Below are positions 32,633-44,770 of a stretch of DNA of 64,000 bases, piece by piece. The notes beneath the pieces are model-generated. The model ran no database searches and was not told where the DNA came from. It saw only the letters and a list, made by a program, of their open reading frames with translations. This DNA is from Atkinsonella hypoxylon (taxonomy: Eukaryota > Ascomycota > Sordariomycetes > Hypocreales > Clavicipitaceae), in contig JFHB01000099.1 of the NCBI GenBank assembly GCA_000729835.1, positions 1 to 64,000 of the forward strand, given 5' to 3'. The position numbers and the translations under genes are program-made. Numbering within the stretch: the first letter of the stretch is position 1; every line of letters starts with the position of its first letter.

Positions 32633-34527
32633 CTACGAGCTCCGCCTGCCATATGGCTCGAAAGGGAACAAGGCTGAAACAATAGCGGCCACAATAAATA
32701 TCGTCGCGCAGACGTAGAGCGGTGCTGGAGTAGCCGTATTGGCTTCAGAGGCCACAACAGCAGAAACGATGCCCATGATCCGGTTACATGCCACGGCAAT
32801 TCCATTTCCCGTACCTCGATGGGCACTGGGGAGTACTTCCGGGGTGTACGCATAGAGCGTTCCGTAGTAGATGTTGAGGAAGCATGCAATAAGGCACGTG
32901 AACGCCACGTCCTGCTCCTTGGTTTTCACGGCAGTATAAGCGAAGAAGAAGGCCATGGTGATCAAAGCACCAATGGTCATGGTATATTTTCTCCCCAAGA
33001 GCTTGGTGTTGCACATGAAGCCAGCGATGATTGGTCCAGGGATGCCGCAAACATTGGTGATGGCGTAATTCCGCCACTTCTCGAAAGGTGTCTGTTTAGA
33101 GCTCAGGCCACGACTTTCCAGATATGTTCTGCAAATTTTCAGCATTCTTGTCGTGACGTGCTTATACGGAGTTGTTATGGTAACAACCTCGATGGGGACA
33201 ACAAAGGAGACAGACTCACGGTAAGAAGACGTAAAAAAGAGGATAAGCCAGTCCGATGAGAGTCCAAGACAGCCATACCATGACGGTGGACATGGCGATT
33301 TTCTTGGTCGAGAAGAGTCCGCTAAAGTGGACTGCAGTTCTTTTCATAGAGAAGCCCTTGGAGTGTTGGATAGCACAAATCGTGCCACAAGCCTGCAACT
33401 TCTCCAGTGTCAAGGAACAAGGGCGATTGTACTTCTGGGCCAGATACTGAAAAGTCTCGACAACCTTCTCATCCTCGCCCATTCCCAAAAGGTACTTGGG
33501 TGTTTCGCGAAGTCGAACCACGGTAATTCGCAAGATGGACATGGACAAAACTAGAGCCCCGCCAGTGAAAAGGCAGTATCGCCAGCCCCAATTGTCATCC
33601 TTCCTACAAGTCGCCGCATCTGCGCAGTTCCATTTCTCAGGAACCAGGAAACCCCAGCCGATGAATCCGGTAACTGCTTGGCCAACACCCCACCAACAGG
33701 CCAGAAAAGTCAACAACCATTGCTTGTTGCCTGGAAGGTACTCAAGGAAGACGGTCGTGTCCATGATTAGATTTCCTCCTCCGCCGAAGCCAAGAAGAGC
33801 AATGAAGAGCCCAAGAGTTGGCCAACTTGGCATGGCGCCGGCCACGAGACAGCATACAGAGCACATGAAGAGGGAGATGTTGAAGGCGTATTTTCGACCA
33901 ATGATATCGGCGCTGAAACCCCAAAATATGGCTCCCGTAAGCATTCCGCAATAGACAGCGATTGTCAGTGCGTTCTCGTAACCTTTATGGTGGAATTCTT
34001 TGTAGGCTGGGCCTGCGATGATGGACTGAAAGAGAAGAATCATTGAATCTACGGCATATCTTTGAGTGATAGTATTAGCCATGAGCTAGTTAGTTCTTCA
34101 TTTACGCTGACGGACTCAAGATAGAAATGGCGGAAAAAAAAAAAAAAATACATCTGCTTACCCGAATCCATTGAGAAAGAAAAGCTTAAGATGGTACGGA
34201 GTCCATCCAATTTCATCGATGGCCTTACTCACCCAGTTAGCACACGAGATCTGCAAAGAGCGTTGAAGATAACGCCAACTCTAAGAATCCTCCATCTGTA
34301 TAAAAGATGTTTGTAATGCCACTCACATTGTTCACCAGATGCATCTTCATGTTAAGAGCAGGGTCCAGATCTTGAAGAGCGAGGATATCCTCGCCGGCGT
34401 GCAACGAGGACCCATCAGCGTCTTGCACATCATCAGGGACAAGCAATCCTTCCTTGTGTTGTCCACCAAACGTTTGCTCCAGCTTTTCAGGATGCCCCAA
34501 AGTCCTATCCTTGTGTAAAGAGGCCAT
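32633..34527 (-). CDS. MFS transporter, SV2-like organic solute family
   Basis: Four exons on the minus strand: 34527-34327, 34223-34162, 34059-33220, 33128-32633 (532 residues). Twelve hydrophobic spans are arranged in two sixes. The first loop signature reads GFSADIIGRKYAFN, span 4 region has a glycine-rich GFGGGGNLIMDTTVFLEYLP, and the second half has NTKLLGRKYTM with TPEVLPSAHRGTGNG, the pattern of the SV2/metabolite:H+ symporter branch. Before the first span the junction of exons 2 and 3 gives AIDEIGWTPYHLKLFFLNGFGYAVDSM as in relatives, written here across the splice. The substrate is unknown. Intron 2 carries an A15 run. The 65-residue N-terminus is hydrophilic. Start at 34527 is the first ATG of the frame. 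Confidence 0.88.
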
Positions 34528-36050
34528 TGTGAAAAGGCGATGGCACGACGCGCACGTAGATCTGTGACAACACCGTTTTGCGCAAGCCGTTGATCGAGGG
34601 TTAGGAGAGAAGAGCTACGCCGACGTGCGCTTTGATCATGTCAGCAACAGCACGTCCTGACTTTGTACATCTCTAGATGTGAAATCTCACTTCAACACTG
34701 ATGAGGATGAGGACAAGCGTTTGACAGACTGACCGAGTCGCAACTGCCGTCTATACTCAAAGCAGTTCGCGAGCATGTACGCAACTGAGAGGGCAAATGC
34801 TAGACAGAGATGACAGGCAGAAAGAAAGCCAAGCCGATCTCTGCGGCTCGAACGACGGGTTACGCCGCAGAAGAGCGGGTTCGCCGTGCAGGCCAATTGG
34901 TGTCACCGAAGGCTTGTCAGTCAACAAGTCTGGCAAGTCACCAATGTTGCACGAAGATTAGTTTAGTTATCCCTTATGTCTGGAACTCTAACTCTCAGTG
35001 CTCAAGGCCAGGCAGAGGTGCGACATCATTTGGCAGGGCCTCATCTCCTTAGCGCTATTTGTCATTATTGTCTGAGTGATGCTGTTCTTTGTGCTCAGGT
35101 GAGGTGGCACAGCAACGACGGTTACGGAACGTCGACGAATAGCCTGGAGCGACAAGACAAAATCAGCCACTTGCGGACCTTCTCATTCAGTCGATCCATG
35201 TTCCTCGTGGGACCCTTTTTGAATGGCCAGCGCGAGCTCGGGTGCGGGGAAAACAGGGAGCGCCATGGCTCAAAGCTATTGCAAAGCTATTGCAAAGCTA
35301 TTGTCCTGTCCGCATGTGCTCGCATAGGCGATGGCGATAGGTCCAACCAACAAACAAACAGTCTCATCACTAGTTAACTATTCCGTAGATCAGGAATCGT
35401 TTCGCTCGGGGGATTTCGTGCTCCACCCAGTCACCAGACCCGCCAGACCCACCAGACACTACAAACCACGAACATCCACGCGCCATCACGGAAATAATGG
35501 TAATCGGCGCCTGTTTCGCCAGCATGCACTGTGCGTCTGGTGCTCTGGTTCGCCTAGCGACTCGTCAATGTTCTCATTCAACCGATTTTTCTTTCTGCAA
35601 ATGCAAGAGCGCAACGCATACTAACAGCATTCTGGCCAGCTAGACTGCCAGAGCCCCATACGACGATGTGAGGCGGCCTGACCAACATTATTTGCAACAG
35701 CGACAAGTCCGGCTTTTGGACGACGAGGACTTTACGTTTGCCCTTTCAAAGGCGCAAGTACCTCAGCAAGTACGGCCATACAAGGCCTCGTGTTGATACA
35801 CACGCTTCTTGATGATTGAAAAATTCTCGTGCGCTTGAGACATTGCAGAAGACCAATGCTTGAATATATTGGTTACCCAAAAAGACATCCCACATAGATG
35901 TGATTTAGTACACTGCTCCAAGTGACTCCTTGTTCATTATCATTCGAACCCGCTCATGAAGTCGGTATTGAAGGATACCATGCTGTTCACAGCACTCCTC
36001 CTGACATTGTTCGCAACCTCAATCAACGAGAATACCGTTTCTGTCATGAC
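34528..36050. other. Intergenic region between the second MFS gene and the 1123-residue gene
   Basis: 1.5 kb with no recognisable gene. It holds an 11-bp tandem repeat (35271-35303) and one copy of the gttaactattccgta motif (35373-35387). Open frames up to 133 codons on the plus strand look random. Confidence 0.5.
35271..35303. repeat. Tandem repeat, 3 x 11 bp
   Basis: Three exact copies of caaagctattg lie head to tail. It is a minisatellite-like array too short to suggest a function. Confidence 0.85.
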
Positions 36051-39000
36051 TTATATTCTTTTCCCTTCAATGACTTCTCGATCGAGCACCTCTACCTCTC
36101 CGGAATCAGCTGCGCGGCGTCGTTCAAGCATCCAGCGCGTCTCGCCGCCATCTTCTTCTTTAGAATACGACACCGTGTCTGCCGAGCTTTTATGACCGTG
36201 ACATCTCATCAACAGATCCTCATGGAAGCTTGATACCTCTTTTTCAGCCTGGCCTATGCCATTAGAAGAGGCTCTGTTGGAGCGTGCCTTCAAGGAACAC
36301 TCGTTGGCAGACAGTTCCTGGCCTTGTGTAGATGACTCATCGCCACCGTTGCCGGATGCTGCCTGTACAGCGTCCTCTTCAGGTATTGGTCTGTTTTGCC
36401 AATGGTCGAACCCTGAGTAGGGCATGGTCACAGTAGGGCTCCACGAAGCACTAATATCTTCTAACTCGTCGTCATGGCTTATCGCCAAGCTAGTGGGGGC
36501 CTTCTTGACGTGACCGTGATTAGTCTGGCCGACGCTGCCAAGCGAATTGCTTGGCCAAAACGAGCTGGCGGCATCACCTCGCTCGGAACGCGGAGATCCT
36601 TCCCGGCTGGAAGCGAGACTTGCCTGCGAGCCACCCCAGGCTCTAGAACGTAAGCGAAGAAGTGCTGACAATGTCATCTGATCGTCTCGGGAGTCAGTCA
36701 TCAACGCGAGTTGAGCGAGGCCTGGACTTTGAACGATAGGGGTCGATGTGCTGAGGGGAGGATATCCCAAACTCATGAGAGAATTGCGGTTGGAGTATTC
36801 GGATCTCTCGGTAATAGGAGTCAAGTTTGGTTCGCGGGATATCATTCTACCGCTCGTGCTTCGATTCAGTCCAACCATGCCTCCGGGTCCGAAGAATCCT
36901 CCGTTAGCGTATTCGTAACCTTTAAGCGCTGATGAACCGGCACCATGAGACATTGCATGCGAGTTAGGCGGTGCCGAATAGAATCCAAACTCCTGACCGT
37001 ACCACCCGTCCGAGTCGTTGGCCAACGCACTCGCATTCGCCTCAGCAATAATAGCATCATCGCCAAAATCTAAATCATCATCTACATCGTCGTAACCAGA
37101 AAAGTCGTCCTCTTCGTCAAAAGAGGGGATGCGGTCATCTTCCATGTAACAAGATGCTGAGGAGGATGAGGAGCGCCGCTGAAATTTTCCAGTGGCAGCT
37201 GCTCTGTGAGCAGCAGCAGCCAAGGCCGCTTGGTAAGCAGCAACCGACTTTGCTCCATTGCCGATCGTTTGAGCATCCTCCAATTGACCTTCATCGTCCA
37301 AGTCTTTGCATCCAGATTGATTGATCTCATCCATTGTATCATCTGGGCTGATGGAGGTGTGCGCTGTCGAATGTGACATCGCAGAAGGGGCTGACAAGCG
37401 TGAAGTTAGATCGGACTCGCGCTTCAATGTAAGATGCTGTGCTGCCTGGCGCAATGATTGCGCCCGCTGAAATGCTCCAGGAAGAGGCCGTCCAAATTGG
37501 TCTGTATCATCATCGTCAAAGATAGATTCATCGAAAGGCTGTTGGCTCATATCAGATGAGATGGCCAGGTTGTTAGCAAGGTCTTCCTCAAATCCAATCA
37601 TGCCATCGTCATAATAGAGATCGTCTCCACCCCCAAGAGAAAGTGCAGTATATTCTGGGACATCTTGGGCCCGAAGTTCAGGGGGGCTCTCTTCATTGGC
37701 ATCACCTTGGTTGAGAGGACGCAGCAAGGTTTGAACTGGGAGGGTCAAGCTTCCAGGAGTATCCGGGGACATTGCAAACCCAATGACATTGCCGTCGGCA
37801 TCTCGAGGCGTCATCATCATGCCGGAAGTGTAAGGGCTTGCCTGAACAGATGGTGGATTCGAGCGCTGAAATATGAAGCCCGCGAAATTCTCCTGATCAT
37901 TGGCAGGGTCAGTTTCAGGATCTTCAGACCCTAGGAACTCTCCATCCTCGAAATCCGCATTTACACCGGGAATCTTCTCCTCTAGACCATCATCATCCAT
38001 CATTGCATCATAATCAAAAGAATCCTCGTCAAATGCATCGAATCTCGAGTCTCCATGTCCATCACCGCCGCTTGTCTTGCGCTCGAGCTCTCGCTGCCGA
38101 TGGCGCTCCTCCAGCAATTTTTCCTGATTTGCAGCCCCAACCATATCGAAGCTAAATCTGGATGACGTGCTTTTCATATGCTTTGGGATAGCAGATATTG
38201 ATAACTCCGATAAGGAAATATTTCTTGACCGACTGGTAGGTACAGATGACGACACAGCAGGACTGGTTCCTGAAATTTCATGAGAAGTCGTTTCAGATGC
38301 ATCTTGGCATGACGATGCACCAGTATCCTCTATTTTGTTTGGTGAAGATGTTCCTTCAGTGTTGACGTTGGCGTCCGCATTTTGCTCTTGGTCGGTCGTT
38401 GGATAGACTGAGGTACTTGACGGGCATCGTGGCGCATCGACTACAGTTCTAGAGGATTGTGTTCTAGAAGAAGGACTTGATACACTCGTAAGGTCCTTCG
38501 GTCTATCCGATGAAGCCCCCTCTACCGCCTGAAACGATGTTTGCAAATTTTGATTTCTAGCTGGAGGCGGCTCGTCGACCAGTGATTGATAGGTAGAGCG
38601 AGTTGCCGTGTGCGCTTCTCGTGATTTCCGTGGTGCACTGAAGTCGTGAACTCGAGTACCTCTGATACGAGGATCGTAGACTGGCTCTTCGTCTTTCTCA
38701 TTCAATGGCAATGGATGCAGATCTGGTGCGTTCTGATTATTCCTCCTCCTCATTAGCAACGTCGACATTGGATTTTTCAGGAATGGAAGCCCCTTTCTGC
38801 CCTTTTGTGTTTCGGTGCTCGGTGCAACTGAGGAACTCGATAACAGAATGGGCGACTCTTGAGGCAACCTGGTACCACCAGGGCGTCGCCCAAGGTTCGA
38901 GGCATGCGATGTCTGAGAGTCACCATGTGTGCCAAAAGAAGTCATCTTTTTAATTTGCCCTTTTCCGGAATGCTCTGCTGCTGCCTCCTGACCGTCGGGA

Positions 39001-39422
39001 TTTTGATATCGTTGGATGTCCTCGGCATGGCTATTGCTCGCCCTGTCCACGGCATCAACCCTGGATGTCATATGCTGCGCTTCCACATCCCGACGATAGT
39101 TCTGAAGGGCGGCCCCTCCTATGAAGCCAGAATCGCTATATGACAAGCGTTGTGGCTGCTGAAGCCGACTCTCGGGCATCAAGCCAGCGATATTCAGTGT
39201 CTCGAGCCGGAAATCAGACTCGGAGGTGATTCTGGTAATTGGTGGCAACACTGGCGCGTGGGAAGAGTTTGCAGAGTTTGGAATGCCATCTCGAGGCGAG
39301 GAAGAATCCAAACTCTGCGGCGACTCGGTGCTGCTGAAAGGCGAGAACGACTGCTGGTGTTCGGGCACTGGTGATGACGGATTTGATGTGCCTCTTCGGT
39401 GAAAGCGCAGGTGGGAGAGCAT
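36051..39422 (-). CDS. Uncharacterised Ser-rich/acidic protein of 1123 residues
   Basis: One uninterrupted frame of 1123 codons, too long to be chance, with codon use like its neighbours. I do not recognise a named family. The first 430 residues are Ser/Thr/Pro-rich with many SP and TP sites. The middle (about 470-560 and 620-690) has dense acidic clusters such as DEDSFDYDAMMDDD and FDDDDTDQFGRP, separated by a more ordered-looking segment GFIFQRSNPPSVQASPYTSGMMMTPRD. Around residues 830-900 is a Gly/Tyr/Phe-rich part (GWYGQEFGFYSAPP, GFFGPGGMVGLNRS), then ITERSEYSNRNSLMSLGYPP. No membrane span, signal peptide or catalytic motif was seen. It is probably a largely disordered, phosphorylated regulatory protein (inference). 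Confidence 0.8.
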   Translation of the reverse strand: MLSHLRFHRRGTSNPSSPVPEHQQSFSPFSSTESPQSLDSSSPRDGIPNSANSSHAPVLPPITRITSESDFRLETLNIAGLMPESRLQQPQRLSYSDSGFIGGAALQNYRRDVEAQHMTSRVDAVDRASNSHAEDIQRYQNPDGQEAAAEHSGKGQIKKMTSFGTHGDSQTSHASNLGRRPGGTRLPQESPILLSSSSVAPSTETQKGRKGLPFLKNPMSTLLMRRRNNQNAPDLHPLPLNEKDEEPVYDPRIRGTRVHDFSAPRKSREAHTATRSTYQSLVDEPPPARNQNLQTSFQAVEGASSDRPKDLTSVSSPSSRTQSSRTVVDAPRCPSSTSVYPTTDQEQNADANVNTEGTSSPNKIEDTGASSCQDASETTSHEISGTSPAVSSSVPTSRSRNISLSELSISAIPKHMKSTSSRFSFDMVGAANQEKLLEERHRQRELERKTSGGDGHGDSRFDAFDEDSFDYDAMMDDDGLEEKIPGVNADFEDGEFLGSEDPETDPANDQENFAGFIFQRSNPPSVQASPYTSGMMMTPRDADGNVIGFAMSPDTPGSLTLPVQTLLRPLNQGDANEESPPELRAQDVPEYTALSLGGGDDLYYDDGMIGFEEDLANNLAISSDMSQQPFDESIFDDDDTDQFGRPLPGAFQRAQSLRQAAQHLTLKRESDLTSRLSAPSAMSHSTAHTSISPDDTMDEINQSGCKDLDDEGQLEDAQTIGNGAKSVAAYQAALAAAAHRAAATGKFQRRSSSSSASCYMEDDRIPSFDEEDDFSGYDDVDDDLDFGDDAIIAEANASALANDSDGWYGQEFGFYSAPPNSHAMSHGAGSSALKGYEYANGGFFGPGGMVGLNRSTSGRMISREPNLTPITERSEYSNRNSLMSLGYPPLSTSTPIVQSPGLAQLALMTDSRDDQMTLSALLRLRSRAWGGSQASLASSREGSPRSERGDAASSFWPSNSLGSVGQTNHGHVKKAPTSLAISHDDELEDISASWSPTVTMPYSGFDHWQNRPIPEEDAVQAASGNGGDESSTQGQELSANECSLKARSNRASSNGIGQAEKEVSSFHEDLLMRCHGHKSSADTVSYSKEEDGGETRWMLERRRAADSGEVEVLDREVIEGKRI

Positions 39423-41085
39423 ATCTACAAGCCACGTCGCTCTCCAGAAGCAACCGTGGTAGATGTATATTTACTTTGTTCAACGGTCAGCGGCGACCGC
39501 GCTTATTTCATGCAAATTCGTTCGTAGTGAAGCAACCGCGAGGCAAGCATGTTGCGATCCGAGCGGCTTATGGACGGCCCATGGTGGCACTTGTCATTCG
39601 AATGGAAGCGCGCTCGCGAATCACCGGCCCGCGGAGCAGACAATGGGCTTTGGTGTTGTATCGTGAAGCTTTTTTTTTTCCAACTTCTCTTTATGGCTGT
39701 CGGTATTGGTGTCAAAATCAGGGCTGGTATGGAGTCGTCACTCACCTGAATATCGTGTGGATCGTAATGGCCCCATAAATCCTCGGTTTATTGGTGGTCG
39801 TGTTCGGCGCTAAATACCGTTAGCATAACGGTCTACGAAGTGGTGCTTGATCTAGATTCTAACTGACTAACTATTCCGTGATGACCTATATATATTATTA
39901 GGGCAATCTACGTAAACACATTCTGTAATACCAATCAGACTGATGTCAGAGTCAGACGTTTCTCAACGATTAAATCGACTCCTGTGTCAGTGACGGTCTC
40001 GAGCAAAGGGCACGATGATCAGATTTATCAGCAGGTTCATTCTAGCTTTATAGAAACCCGAATCTTCCATGTCCACGTCATATGACGTAGTTTCCATATG
40101 ACCGTGGGAAGGGAAAGCCACCTATCAGGTAGGTACCGAGGAAGAGCGATGGGATTCAACGTGGATACATCTAACATGTATAACCCTGGGTTCTATCAAA
40201 GGCCTCTACGGAGTACATTACTTTCGTCACCGGCGTTGCACGACACCGCAGACATGCCTAATCACGGCACGACTAAAAGTAGCTCGTCGATGGCTTGATC
40301 TGTCATCTGCTTGAGGAGCTTTGGATAAATCTGGCCATTCTCGCATGTCATCCCACTAGACACAGCTACATCATGTCTCCAAGACTGTGACAAGAATTGC
40401 TGACTTGCATTTATCGAAAAAGAACGCAGCAGGCAGAACCGGGTCGTTGGTGTAGAGATCAGTCTAGGTCAAAAGCCCTCTTCGAGGCAAGCAACAGACA
40501 TGCCGTGTCTGAGCACTCAGCTGCAGGGAGAGAGCTCTGCCGCTAGACGATTTTGTTGCAACGGTAACTAGTTATAGGGGGGGTCTAGCCGACCATTTAG
40601 TGTGGCCTGCAACAGATTTTAGGCGCAAGCCACAAAATACAAAGCTTGTTGGCCGCAACAATGCAATGAATGCTTAAGCTTGTTCTGTGTGTGTACTGCG
40701 CTACGACTACTGCTTGGAGTCAGTTTCAAGGCGGCTGCACCTGCTTTCCAGGGCCGATGGAAAACTCCTGACGCTGTGGCAGAATTTACACATGATCTTC
40801 TTGCCCAGCCTTGGGGGACTGTCATGAACCATGCTAATTATAGTCACACCTCGACTGGATCTCACAAAAGGGCTCACAACCACCCCGCCCTCTTCAAGCC
40901 CAGCACTAGCAGCATTTGCCTTGCAGCCAATATTGAGGTGCGCGAGACACGCCATATAGACGAATGACACTTGGAGAGCAAACGAAATCGACAGACGCGA
41001 AATAGCAACATCTAGTTGACGCATCCGGCTGTCACTCATTCTACAGCAAGTGACGCGCTCACGATCACGTCAAACACTGTTCAAG
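39423..41085. other. Divergent intergenic region
   Basis: 1.7 kb between the uncharacterised gene and the App1-like gene. It contains one copy of the gactaactattccgt motif (39865-39879), a ctacggagtac site near 40206 and an aggtaggtacc near 40128. No gene was recognised; the promoters of both neighbours lie here. Confidence 0.5.
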
Positions 41086-42459
41086 ATGGCAAACAACATA
41101 TCAAACACCTCAAACCAGGCCAGCGCCATGCAGCTGCGAACAAGGAAGGAAAAGGACTTTGAGAAGTTCGAATCGAGCCTCAGTGTGGCTAAAAGCTCAA
41201 ATATTCCTTTAGCCCAAGGACAGGCCAGACTTGCCAGCTGCCTCGATAAGCTCAATATATTACGCCCTTTTGCGAAACCCGTCACCGATAATGAAGTCGT
41301 CTGGCTGCTCGACAACACCGCCTACAAGTCTGCTCGCACAGGGGCTTGGCAAGCTGAATTCGTCGCCGCCGTTTTCGAGCGTGAAGACAAGGAAAGGCAT
41401 ATGGATATGGTAACGAGGGTCGTCCGAGCCATAGGACTAACAGACGATGCGGCGGAGCGCAAAACTGTTGAGGAGAGGGTCCGGCCGTTTCTATGGGACG
41501 TGTGTCCGGCAAGGATTGTCACAGTGACTCAGCAGTCAGCAAAATTCAAGCTGAGACCTTCGAACATAAATGGATTGTCCTCTACTATACTCGATCCTCC
41601 TAGCAATACAGGAGGGTCGCTAATTCCAAGTTCAACAAAAATTGGGGTTGGCAATGGAGGCATTCCAAGCATGCAGACGTACTATGCTGGGGAGGATGGC
41701 TGGGGAATTATATCTGGTACGAACCTCCATTTCTGTATCTTCCTCTCGATATGTCCCTCTTGGTACCTCGATCCAGTAAGGCACTGACTAGGACATAGAT
41801 GTGGACGATACCATCAAAGTTACGATGACAAGCGACCCGAGTGGAATACTGCGCGAAACTTTCGTCAACACTCCACTCCCTATCAAAGGAATGCCTGAGC
41901 TGTATGCTGCAATTAAAGCATCCTTGCCCCAGGACACTGCATGGTTTTATCTTTCTGCTTCTCCTTATAATCTTTACCCGTTTCTGAAACAATTTCGCAA
42001 GCAGCACTATCCTCCGGGAACATTCATCCTGCGGGACTCTAGTTGGAAAACTGTGGCTGGTCTCCTCTCTGCGTTGACCCTGAAAACAAAAGAATACAAG
42101 GTAGATCGGATGAAGAAAATTCACACATGGCTACCCAAGAGGAAGATGATATTGATTGGGGACTCAACACAATCGGACCCAGAAGCTTATGGAGAAATGT
42201 ATGTGCTCGTGAAATTCCCTTTACTTTCATGTTCTCATGGCAGCTGATTTTGTGCATCAGGTATCGCGCCTCACCCGAATGGATTCGACTTATTCTGATA
42301 AGGAAGGCCACCGACGTGGCCGAAGTTGGACTCGACGAAAAGAATGAGCCGGGAAGATTTGAAAAGGCTCTCGAAGGTGTCCCTCGTCACGCTTGGCATG
42401 TTTTCGAGGATCCAGCTGAGTGTTCAGATATTGTTAGAAGAACAGTTGAAGCAAATTGA
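41086..42459 (+). CDS. App1-type phosphatidate phosphatase (DUF2183)
   Basis: Three exons: 41086-41716, 41799-42198, 42261-42459 (409 residues). The catalytic domain is of the App1/Dullard-like HAD class that removes phosphate from phosphatidic acid to give diacylglycerol. Its first motif DVDDT (the DxDxT nucleophile motif) spans the first splice junction, then come FYLSASPYNLYPFLKQF, GTFILRDSSW and the second-half motif KRKMILIGDSTQSDPEAYGE, with IRKATDV after intron 2. The N-terminal 200 residues are predicted helical and carry the pattern VWLLDNTAY. The protein is shorter than yeast App1 (587) and lacks its C-terminal actin-patch proline motifs, so it belongs to the small fungal App1-like group. 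Both introns are 62-82 bp with good ends. Confidence 0.9.
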
Positions 42460-44274
42460 ACCGGAGTACAGCCATGCAATTCCTCGAGGTCACAGGCATT
42501 CGTGCCGACGAGGACGGAACAAAAAGCGTGGAATTCCGCCATGGCCTGAGTTTCAAGCTATAGTCGATTCTACACTCGACATTCTGCTTTAAGAAGAAGC
42601 CTTTATTTTGGCCGCCTAGATTCTCTTGTTGTATCGGCCATCCAAACACGCAGTTGGTGTGACGGGCATGTGAAAGTGGACTGATTGTAAGGGCACAACC
42701 GGTTCCGCGTCAATGTTGGTGCTTTGGATTATGGTGGTATTTTGATGTGAGCGGCTAATGCAATCACATGCTATTTCTTGGACATAGTGGCGTTACCAAT
42801 TATGTGTGTGATAGACCAAGTTCTCGTTCGACTACGTCGAGTCTGCGAAGCACGATTCCTAACTCCACTCCAATGCGGCATTCTGTGTGGAGTAAGAGCT
42901 CTGATCAACTAGGTGCCTAGGCAGCGTAGATTCTCTTATGCTTCGTAACCGCCCGTGCAGGTTGAACGGCAACGGGCAACGAGCGCGCCATTGCAAACAT
43001 CACGCCATTGCTGGTAAATAAGGTGTGTCATGTCTCTCAGAACGACATGGGCCCCCCCGGGTCCCCCCAGATTATTTTATTGATGAATCGCACAACTTCC
43101 GGGGTCACTATTCCGTAGGCGTCCATGTCTCATAGTGTTTCCGACTTTACCCGGAGGTTCTGCAACACGGAAACGAAGCGTAAGAGCTGTTGTTTCATGG
43201 CATGCAGCCAGCAGTCATAATTCATGCCCGGTTTCTTCATCAAGTGGAATGCACCTCAGCTGCAACTCTGGAGTACGGTACGTACGGAGTCGTAATGGAT
43301 GATGGATGACCAGCGCTCTTCTCTACTCTTCTCGATGGCTGGGAATAGAGACCGGACAAGAAGGGCGAGCTGCACGATTAGTGCGGGAAGTGGGGCCATC
43401 TTGTGCGCCACCTCGGGTTACCACAGATAATACGGAGCACCCACCCATATCTTTTTCATGCAAGCTAGCTCCGACGCTCGGAGAGCCAGATGCAGCAAGC
43501 TCGCATTACGTCAAGCATCGTCTGATATTTTTGCCCCCAATAGGGCCTGCAGGTGCCTAATTTTGCCCAGTGCCCGAGGCCGATGCGCTGCCGTAGCCCC
43601 ACCCGCGCTTGCGCCACTTCCCCGCCCTCAGTGGTGCCATGGGTTGCCTGCGATGGCCAATGTCGGCTTCGCTCGTGGTCCGTCCCGGCGTCACACAAAG
43701 CATCTGAAGGTATTCCCGTCCGTATCAACCACTAAGCTTTGTTGATCCGTTCTCCGATTTCTCCCTATATTCCGCAATTCGTCCCTTCTAGAACGAACCT
43801 CTGTCCTGGTGGTATTCGGTATTATACCTTCGCGGCCGCGGCCGCCCCGTACGGAGTAGCCCGTGCTCATTACCATGTACATTAGGTACGTGCCTAGTAC
43901 CCATGTACCCACGGAGCATGGTCAGTGGTACGTACCGATGCCGGGCTAGCGTGTTGCGGCGTACACTCGCAGGAGCAGGATCTGGCTTGAGATTCCGTGA
44001 TCGGTTGTCAAAAAATTATTATACATGCGCATTACGGATACTTATGCTGGGTTCCCCCCCCCATCTCATCCGCATCAGCACCTCAGGCAGACTGTTCTTT
44101 CTCATCCACTTTCCATCCTTCGACCTCCGTCTCTTTGATCCTCGCAGCCTTTATTCACGCGTTCCTGAGCAGATTACACGCGAGCCCCTTCGCTATTGAT
44201 CCCGTTGCTCAAACCTTTCCCATCTCCATCGGAAGCAGTCCGCCCTCCAATCGCCAAATTACCCAGAAAACACC
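42460..44274. other. Intergenic region between the App1-like gene and Kgd4
   Basis: 1.8 kb without a supportable gene. It is rich in the recurring gtacggagt/tacgtacc type motifs (43266-43292, 43433, 43848-43858, 43885-43905). The last 200 bases are pyrimidine-rich and likely the Kgd4 leader. A cgcggccgcggccgc stretch lies near 43829. Confidence 0.5.
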
Positions 44275-44770
44275 ATGTTCGCGACTCGAGCCCTCCGCCA
44301 AGCGGCTGAGCATACCAAGCGCACGCCTCTAATCAAGTTCATTGGCCCGCGATCTGTTCCCTGTGAGATTTATCCTTGAATCTCTTCTTGGCGTGTATGC
44401 CTATCCAAACGCCCACACTGACCTCCCATACATAGCCTCCATCGACCACAGCCCCCGGCCTCACCCTGCCTCTCCCACCGGAGAACTGCCGGAGTCCTTC
44501 TCTGCCTACGGCAACAGCTCTGCCACGTCTCGACACGCTTCCTTCAGCTCATACAGAGACCACGCTCAGCAGCACGGTCCTCTGCAGAAGTCCATTCGCA
44601 GCGTCGAAGCCGGTATTGGTGGCTCCTCCGGTGCTCAGCTCGGCTCCGTCACTCCGCCCACTGGAATCTCGTTTGACGTCTCCGAGCTCCCTGCCCGATT
44701 CCGACGAGCTCCCATCGACTTGGCTGAAATCGAGGCCGTCGAGTCTGGTGGTGCTGCTCTTCTCGGTTAA
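44275..44770 (+). CDS. kgd4: 2-Oxoglutarate dehydrogenase subunit Kgd4 (YMR-31)
   Basis: Two exons: 44275-44362 and 44436-44770 (140 residues). Kgd4 (formerly mitoribosomal protein YMR-31) tethers the E3 subunit to the 2-oxoglutarate dehydrogenase complex in the mitochondrial matrix. The start MFATRALRQAAEHTKRTPLI is a targeting peptide followed by the family KFIGPR motif; then come SIDHSPRPHPASPTGELPESF and YRDHAQQHGPLQKS. Between these last two blocks lies an extra 14-residue piece (GNSSATSRHASFSS) that homologues as I recall do not have; it is in frame and has no splice ends long enough to be an intron. The C-terminal part is fungal-type. The frame stops at 44770. Confidence 0.88.

Noticed and set aside
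27556..34527. Two MFS transporters and an intervening gene as a metabolic gene cluster
   Set aside because: The transporters belong to different branches, the gene between them is a DnaJC28-like housekeeping gene, and no biosynthetic enzyme or transcription factor is nearby.
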